The position numbers were made by a program, and so were the translations under genes. DNA of 5,935 nucleotides from Frankiales bacterium (GTDB lineage Bacteria > Actinomycetota > Actinomycetes > Mycobacteriales > SCTD01): assembly GCA_025464795.1 (NCBI GenBank), contig JAODNB010000400.1:1-5935 (forward strand), written 5' to 3'. The notes beneath the pieces were generated by a model. That model was not told where the DNA came from, searched no databases, and worked only from the letters and a program-made list of their open reading frames with translations. Below, piece by piece: positions 1 through 3,822 of the stretch; position 1 is the first letter of the stretch; every line of letters begins with the position of its first letter.

Positions 1-138
1 GAGGTCGACCTGCTCATCGGTGACGCGTCCAAGGCTGCCGACAAGCTCGGCTGGAAGCCCACGGTCGGCTTCACGGAGCTCGTCAACATGATGGTCGACA
101 GCGACCTGGAGCTGCAGAAGAAGCTCGCCGGCCTCTGA
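1..138 (+). CDS. gmd: GDP-mannose 4,6-dehydratase, C-terminal fragment (5' end outside window)
   Basis: Only the last 45 residues are present, read in frame from base 1 to a TGA at 136-138. The tail starts EVDLLIGDASKAADKLGW and continues with PTVGFTELVNMMVDSDLEL, which matches the conserved C-terminus of GDP-mannose 4,6-dehydratase (the RPxEVDxLxGDxxKAxxxLGWxP block followed by the FxELVxxMVxxDLEL helix). Known role of the family: NADP-dependent conversion of GDP-D-mannose to GDP-4-keto-6-deoxy-D-mannose in the cytoplasm, the entry step to GDP-fucose, GDP-rhamnose, GDP-perosamine and related sugars used in surface glycans. The catalytic part lies to the left of the window and cannot be inspected. 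The stop is followed after one base by a related gene, which suggests a shared transcript. The family call rests on the tail alone but the motif is distinctive. Confidence 0.88.
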   Translation, partial: EVDLLIGDASKAADKLGWKPTVGFTELVNMMVDSDLELQKKLAGL

Positions 139-139
139 G

Positions 140-1105
140 GTGAGAGCCCTCATCACCGGGATCACCGGGCAGGACGGCGGCTACCTCGCCGAACGGCTGG
201 TGGCTGACGGGTGTGAGGTGCACGGGCTCGTGCACGACGGCGACCCCTTGGTCGCTGACCTCCTCGGGCGCTGTCCCTCGGTGACGCTGCACGCGGGGGA
301 CCTGACCGATGACGCGTCGCTCGGCGCGGTGGTGCGCTCAGCCGCGCCGGACGAGGTCTACAACCTGGCCGGCATCAGCTCTGTGGCGTTCTCCTGGGAG
401 CGGCCGGTCCTGACGGCCGACGTCACGGCCCTTGGCGCGGCCCGGCTGCTCGAGCAGGTGTGGCAGCTGCAGGAACGCACCGGGAAGCGGGTCGCCTTCG
501 TCCAGGCCTCGAGCGCCGAGATCTTCGGTGACGCGCTCGTCGCCCCGCAGGACGAGTCGACGCCGCTCTGCCCGAACTCGCCCTACGGCGCGTCGAAGGC
601 CTTCGCGCACCAGCTGGTCGGCGTCTACCGCGGGCGAGGGCTGCACGCGGTCAGCGCGATCCTCTACAACCACGAGTCTCCGCGGCGCCCCCCCACGTTC
701 GTCACCCGCAAGATCACCCGGGCCGCGGCCCGGATCGCCCAGGGGCTCGAGAAGGAGCTGGTCCTGGGCAACCTCGACGCCCGCCGGGACTGGGGCTGGG
801 CGCCGGACTACGTCGACGCCATGGTGCTCGCGGCGCGGCACGCGACAGCCGCGGACTACGTCATCGCGACGGGCGAGGCGCACTCCGTCCGGGACTTCGT
901 CGCCGCGGCCTTCGAGCGGGCGGGGGTGGCCGACTGGGAGTCGCTCGTGCGGGTCGACCAGGCCTTCGTGCGCCCGTCCGACGCGGCCCTGCAGGTCGGC
1001 GACTCGTCGCTGGCGCGGACCGAGCTCAGCTGGGCGCCGACCGTGGCCTTTCCCGAGCTGGTCGGCCGGATGGTCGACGCCGACCTGGAGCTCGCGGCTC
1101 GCTGA
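140..1105 (+). CDS. Divergent GDP-mannose 4,6-dehydratase paralogue (extended SDR family)
   Basis: A 321-residue NAD(P)-dependent sugar-nucleotide dehydratase/epimerase-family enzyme. The Rossmann motif GITGQDGGYLAE is at residues 7-18, GDLTD at 53-57, YNLAG at 74-78, ASSAEIFG at 123-130, and the catalytic Tyr149-x3-Lys153 pair sits in SPYGASK. The GMD signature YNHESPRR (176-183), FVTRKITRA (187-195) and GNLDARRDWG (210-219) is intact, so it is closer to GMD than to GDP-4-keto-6-deoxymannose reductase. Two things are odd: the usual VRRSSSFN-type loop after the second strand is replaced by a shorter VHDGDP segment, and the active-site TSE triplet is S-A-E (125-127). The start is GTG, one base after the upstream TGA, with no clear Shine-Dalgarno, so coupled translation is likely. 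Its C-terminus aligns without gaps to the gmd tail (21 of 38 identical). It may dehydrate GDP-mannose with another cofactor preference, or act as partner reductase/epimerase; the sequence does not decide. Confidence 0.85.
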   Translation: MRALITGITGQDGGYLAERLVADGCEVHGLVHDGDPLVADLLGRCPSVTLHAGDLTDDASLGAVVRSAAPDEVYNLAGISSVAFSWERPVLTADVTALGAARLLEQVWQLQERTGKRVAFVQASSAEIFGDALVAPQDESTPLCPNSPYGASKAFAHQLVGVYRGRGLHAVSAILYNHESPRRPPTFVTRKITRAAARIAQGLEKELVLGNLDARRDWGWAPDYVDAMVLAARHATAADYVIATGEAHSVRDFVAAAFERAGVADWESLVRVDQAFVRPSDAALQVGDSSLARTELSWAPTVAFPELVGRMVDADLELAAR

Positions 1106-1134
1106 GGCAAGAAGCAGCGATCTTGGAGACCTGT

Positions 1135-1150
1135 ACGGCCCAGCGGCCGT
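1135..1150 (+). terminator. Short GC hairpin, possible weak terminator after the gmd pair
   Basis: ACGGCC (1135-1140) and GGCCGT (1145-1150) are perfect inverted copies around a CAGC loop, 29 bases after the stop of the second dehydratase. The position suits a terminator for the gmd operon, but the stem is only six pairs and no T-run follows, so it could equally be a chance hairpin or an mRNA 3'-end stabiliser. GC-rich actinobacterial terminators often lack a clear T-run, which keeps the call open. Confidence 0.3.
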
Positions 1151-1186
1151 CAGCCTTACCAAGTTCTCCGGGTGCCCCAGCCTTTA

Positions 1187-1201
1187 TGCGGCTTTTGCGG
1201 C
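1187..1201 (+). repeat. Direct repeat TGCGGC-TTT-TGCGGC
   Basis: Two identical TGCGGC words lie 9 bases apart (1187-1192 and 1196-1201) in the AT-richer part of the intergenic region. They could be half-sites for a regulator of the downstream secreted-protein gene, but two hexamers in GC-rich DNA are weak evidence and chance is a real alternative. Confidence 0.25.
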
Positions 1202-1293
1202 AGAACGCACCGGCAGTTGTGATGGCTGAGCAGGAGTGCGGGCGGCCGGCGTCGAAACACGAGGGGAACGTCCGCCGAAACCCCCCAGCCTTC

Positions 1294-1299
1294 GAAGGA
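1294..1299 (+). promoter_or_regulatory. Ribosome binding site GAAGGA deciding the 1306 start
   Basis: GAAGGA is a good Shine-Dalgarno match and ends six bases before the ATG at 1306. It selects this ATG over in-frame upstream candidates (TTG 1123, ATG 1186, ATG 1222). The 1306 start also puts a signal peptide exactly at the N-terminus of the product. Confidence 0.7.
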
Positions 1300-1305
1300 C
1301 CCCGC

Positions 1306-2751
1306 ATGCCGTTCCCGACCAAGCGCCTGCTCACCGCCGTCGTCTGCCTCGGCTCTGCCGTCGCGCTCACCCTGCCCAGCAGCGCCGCTCCTGCCCCTGA
1401 CCTGCAGAAGGCGACGCCGGGCATCGCGTGCGACAAGGGCTCGCTGCCGGAGAAGACCCAGGGCCGGGCCCCGCTCAGCGATGTCGCGAGCGGGCGGTAC
1501 GCCAAGGGCTACACCTGCAACGCGCAGCAGATCAGCCACTTCGGTGCGACGGGCGGCTACCGGGTCGAGCGCTACGTCGACAAGGCCGGCCACGAGTGCG
1601 CCTTCTACGACAGCACCACCCTGTTCCCGCTGTTCGCCTTCCAGCAGGGGACCGACGGCACCGGCACCTACGTGATGGACATGTCGGACCCGGCGCACCC
1701 GGTCCACACCGACACCCTCCGGACGCCGGCGATGCAGTCGCCCCACGAGTCGCTCCGCCTGAACCAGAAGCGCGGCCTGCTCGTGGCGGACATGGCGACG
1801 CCCGCGACCGACCCGGCCTTCGTCGACGTGTACGACGTCACCAAGGACTGCCGCCACCCTGTCCTCCAGTCGAGCTCGCCGATGGGCGTGCTCGGGCACG
1901 AGGGCGGCTTCTCGCCGGACGGCAACACCTTCTGGGTGGCGTCGCTCTACGCGCACACCCTGGCCGCGGTCGACCTGACCAACCCCGTGCTGCCGAAGCT
2001 CATCTACTTCTCGTACGCCTACCAGCCGCACGGCGTCTCGATCAGCAACGACGGCAACACGCTGTACATGGCGGAAGCCGCCTTCGGCAGCGGCGCCAGC
2101 GACTTCTCCGGCCTGACCGTCCTCGACGTGAGCCAGGTCCAGAAGCGGGTCCTGAACCCGACGGTGCCGATCATCTCCCGGCTGACCTGGGGCACGGTCA
2201 GCACGCCCCAGAACGCGACCCCGTTCACGCGCCACGGGCGCAAGTACCTGATGGAGATCGACGAGTTCGGGTCGAAGGCCAACATCGGCGCAGCCCGGAT
2301 CATCGACATCCAGAACATCCACAAGCCGTTCGTGGTCTCCAACATCCGGCTCGCTGTGAACGCGGCCAAGGTCCAGGGCGGCGACATCGAGAAGGACCCG
2401 GGCAACAGCATCCAGTTCCACGGCTACCAGGGTCACTACTGCTCGCTCCCGAGCCGTGTCGACCCGACGGTCCTTGCCTGCTCGTTCATCATGTCCGGCC
2501 TCCGGGTCTTCGACATCGCCAACCCGGCCAAGCCTGTCGAGATCGCGTACTTCAACAAGCCGCACCTCGCGACGAACCCGGTCGAGCAGCAGGACATGCT
2601 GGGCGCCTTCGCGATGTCGGCTCCCGCCTACGACGAGAAGACCGGCGACATCTGGTACACCGACGCTGACAGCGGCTTCTACGTGGTGCGGCTCACGGGT
2701 GCGGCGCGCCGGACGCACTTCGCCTCGCGGACGGTCCTGCCGGGCAACTAG
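1306..2751 (+). CDS. Secreted LVIVD-repeat beta-propeller protein, function unknown
   Basis: A 481-residue protein with a Sec-type signal peptide: PTKR, a hydrophobic stretch at about 8-24, and probable cleavage near SSAA/APA (26-30). The mature part contains at least six LVIVD-like strands of the form (V/L)x(V/I)xD(V/M/I)xxxxxP: YVMDMSDPAHP (122-132), VDVYDVTKDCRHP (173-185), LAAVDLTNPVLP (219-230), LTVLDVSQVQ (270-279), ARIIDIQNIHKP (330-341) and LRVFDIANPAKP (399-410). The family is known as an all-beta propeller, mostly of unknown role and often extracellular. Four blades carry a His at the same relative place (H147, H198, H242, H377), which could line a central metal or ligand site. Six cysteines follow the signal peptide (42, 71, 98, 182, 379, 392); pairs such as 379/392 could form disulfides outside the cell. 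Cys14 is inside the hydrophobic core without a proper lipobox, so a lipoprotein is unlikely. The gene lies between a deoxysugar operon and a GT2 gene; no enzymatic function can be assigned. Confidence 0.82.
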   Translation: MPFPTKRLLTAVVCLGSAVALTLPSSAAPAPDLQKATPGIACDKGSLPEKTQGRAPLSDVASGRYAKGYTCNAQQISHFGATGGYRVERYVDKAGHECAFYDSTTLFPLFAFQQGTDGTGTYVMDMSDPAHPVHTDTLRTPAMQSPHESLRLNQKRGLLVADMATPATDPAFVDVYDVTKDCRHPVLQSSSPMGVLGHEGGFSPDGNTFWVASLYAHTLAAVDLTNPVLPKLIYFSYAYQPHGVSISNDGNTLYMAEAAFGSGASDFSGLTVLDVSQVQKRVLNPTVPIISRLTWGTVSTPQNATPFTRHGRKYLMEIDEFGSKANIGAARIIDIQNIHKPFVVSNIRLAVNAAKVQGGDIEKDPGNSIQFHGYQGHYCSLPSRVDPTVLACSFIMSGLRVFDIANPAKPVEIAYFNKPHLATNPVEQQDMLGAFAMSAPAYDEKTGDIWYTDADSGFYVVRLTGAARRTHFASRTVLPGN

Positions 2752-2757
2752 CCCCGA

Positions 2758-2763
2758 TAGACT
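2758..2763 (+). promoter_or_regulatory. Putative -10 box TAGACT for a leaderless glycosyltransferase mRNA
   Basis: TAGACT fits the actinobacterial -10 consensus TANNNT and ends six bases before the ATG at 2770, so transcription would start at or next to the A of the start codon. The 18-base gap between the two genes contains no Shine-Dalgarno-like sequence, which agrees with leaderless translation. No clear -35 is seen upstream, within the end of the propeller gene. Leaderless genes with this exact geometry are well known in mycobacteria and other actinobacteria. Confidence 0.5.
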
Positions 2764-2769
2764 CGGCCC

Positions 2770-3786
2770 ATGCGCCTCGTGGTCCAAGTCCCCTGCCTCA
2801 ACGAGGAGGAGACGCTCCCGGCCGTCCTGTCGACGATCCCCAAGCAGCTCCCGGGCATCGACGAGATCATCGTGCTGATCATCGACGACGGGTCGACCGA
2901 CCGCACCGTGGAGGTGGCACGCGAGCACGGCGTGACGCACTTCGTCCGGCACGCCCGCAACCGCGGTCTCGGCCGGTCCTTCCACGACGGCGTGCAGCGG
3001 GCTCTCGAGCTCGGCGCCGACATCGTGGTCAACACCGACGGCGACAACCAGTACCCGCAGGAGCGGATCGGGGACCTCGTCGAGCCGATCCTCGCCGGTC
3101 GGGCCGAGATCGTCATCGGCGACCGCCAGGTCGACCTCGTCGAGCACTTCAGCGGTCCCAAGAAGTGGCTGCAGAAGTTCGGCAGCAGCATCGTGAACAA
3201 GGCGGCCGGCACCGACCTCCCCGACGCAGCGAGCGGCTTCCGTGCCTACAGCCGCGAGTCGCTGATGCTGCTCAACACGATCACGCGCTTCTCGTACTGC
3301 ATGGAGACGATCATCCAGGCGGGCAACAAGAAGCTGGCGATCGAGTCGGTCCCGATCCTCACGAACGCCAAGACCCGTGAGTCGCGGCTGTTCAAGAGCA
3401 CCTACCAGCACGTCCTGAAGAGCGCGGGCGCCATCATGCGCGCCTACGTGATGTACAAGCCGTACGTCATCTTCAGCTTCCTCGCGGCCGTCCTCGGCGT
3501 GCTCGGCCTGGTGCCGTTCGTGCGGTACGGCGTGATCGTCGCCACCGAGTCCAACCACGGCAGCCACCTGCAGTCGCTGCTCGTCGGCACCGTCCTGCTG
3601 GTCATGGCGTTCATGAGCGTGATCGTCGGGATCATCTCCGACCTGCTGCGCACGAACCGCGCCCTCATCGAGGACAGCCTGGAGCACACCAAGAAGATGC
3701 GCTTCGGCCTGATCAGCCCCGCGGACGGGAGCCCTGTCGCGGTCGCGGAGAAGGTCACCCAGAAGCGGACGCGCGCCTCGGCGTAA
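2770..3786 (+). CDS. Family 2 glycosyltransferase with two C-terminal membrane segments
   Basis: A 338-residue GT-A fold enzyme of the dolichyl-phosphate-mannose-synthase-like branch. The start is fixed: an in-frame stop at 2758-2760 leaves ATG 2770 as the first usable codon, giving the usual N-terminus VVQVPCLNEEETLP (4-17). Nucleotide-sugar motifs are IDDGSTD (38-44), RNRGLG (63-68) and the metal-binding DGDNQYP (90-96), with D90 and D92 as the DxD pair. Further family blocks are IVIGDRQ (114-120), SGFRAYSRES (155-164) and TRESRLFKS (202-210). Two hydrophobic segments at about 234-257 and 267-293 anchor it in the membrane, and a basic tail ends at 338, probably cytoplasmic. The family transfers a sugar from a nucleotide donor, often to a polyprenyl-phosphate or a growing surface glycan. 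Donor and acceptor cannot be read from the sequence; GDP-deoxyhexose from the upstream genes is a reasonable guess only. It follows the propeller gene by 18 bases and precedes the SpoIID gene by 36. Confidence 0.88.
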   Translation: MRLVVQVPCLNEEETLPAVLSTIPKQLPGIDEIIVLIIDDGSTDRTVEVAREHGVTHFVRHARNRGLGRSFHDGVQRALELGADIVVNTDGDNQYPQERIGDLVEPILAGRAEIVIGDRQVDLVEHFSGPKKWLQKFGSSIVNKAAGTDLPDAASGFRAYSRESLMLLNTITRFSYCMETIIQAGNKKLAIESVPILTNAKTRESRLFKSTYQHVLKSAGAIMRAYVMYKPYVIFSFLAAVLGVLGLVPFVRYGVIVATESNHGSHLQSLLVGTVLLVMAFMSVIVGIISDLLRTNRALIEDSLEHTKKMRFGLISPADGSPVAVAEKVTQKRTRASA

Positions 3787-3810
3787 CCCCGCTACTGCCG
3801 GTTTGCGTGG

Positions 3811-3816
3811 TTCAGT
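3811..3816 (+). promoter_or_regulatory. Possible weak -10 box TTCAGT before the SpoIID gene
   Basis: TTCAGT ends six bases before the ATG at 3823, the same geometry as the TAGACT box in front of the glycosyltransferase gene. It deviates from TANNNT at the second base, so it is weak. The GGTGGG between it and the ATG touches the start codon and is too close to serve as a ribosome binding site. The gene may instead be read through from the glycosyltransferase gene. Confidence 0.2.
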
Positions 3817-3822
3817 GGTGGG

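Larger units (their letters stand above)
1106..1305 (+). other. Intergenic region / 5' leader of the secreted propeller gene
   Basis: Two hundred bases separate the dehydratase pair from the next gene, the only sizeable gap in the window. It is less GC-biased than its flanks and includes AT-richer words (CCTTTATGCGGCTTTTG near 1181-1197). It holds a perfect 6-bp hairpin (1135-1150), a TGCGGC direct repeat (1187-1201), two CGAAAC words 23 bases apart (1253-1258 and 1276-1281), and the ribosome binding site at its right end. An open frame in register with the downstream gene reaches back to a TTG at 1123, but the predicted signal peptide begins at 1306, so this stretch is best read as untranslated. 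It must carry the promoter of the downstream gene if that gene is transcribed separately, but I cannot point to a convincing -35/-10 pair. No riboswitch class is recognised. Confidence 0.6.

Noticed and set aside
338..1229. Long alternative frames on both strands across the second dehydratase gene.
   Set aside because: They are composition shadows, with low-complexity Arg/Ser/Pro-rich translations and no motifs, overlapping a gene with an intact GMD signature.
1123..1305. In-frame N-terminal extension of the propeller protein from TTG 1123 (61 extra residues).
   Set aside because: The extension has no domain features, would bury the signal peptide inside the protein, and GAAGGA six bases before ATG 1306 supports the shorter form.
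1201..1305. Possible c-di-AMP (ydaO-type) riboswitch, because actinobacterial wall-enzyme genes often carry one and the region has GGGGAAC and a terminal GAAGGA.
   Set aside because: The conserved core words, such as a GGGTGAAT-like segment and the matching stems, are not found. The two shared words are too short to count.
1306..1350. Lipoprotein signal, because a Cys (residue 14) follows a hydrophobic stretch.
   Set aside because: The residues before the Cys (AVVC) lack the small residue expected at -1 and the hydrophobic stretch continues past the Cys, so a normal Sec signal peptide fits better.
3787..3822. Terminator between the glycosyltransferase and SpoIID genes.
   Set aside because: The 36 bases contain no stable inverted repeat and no T-run.
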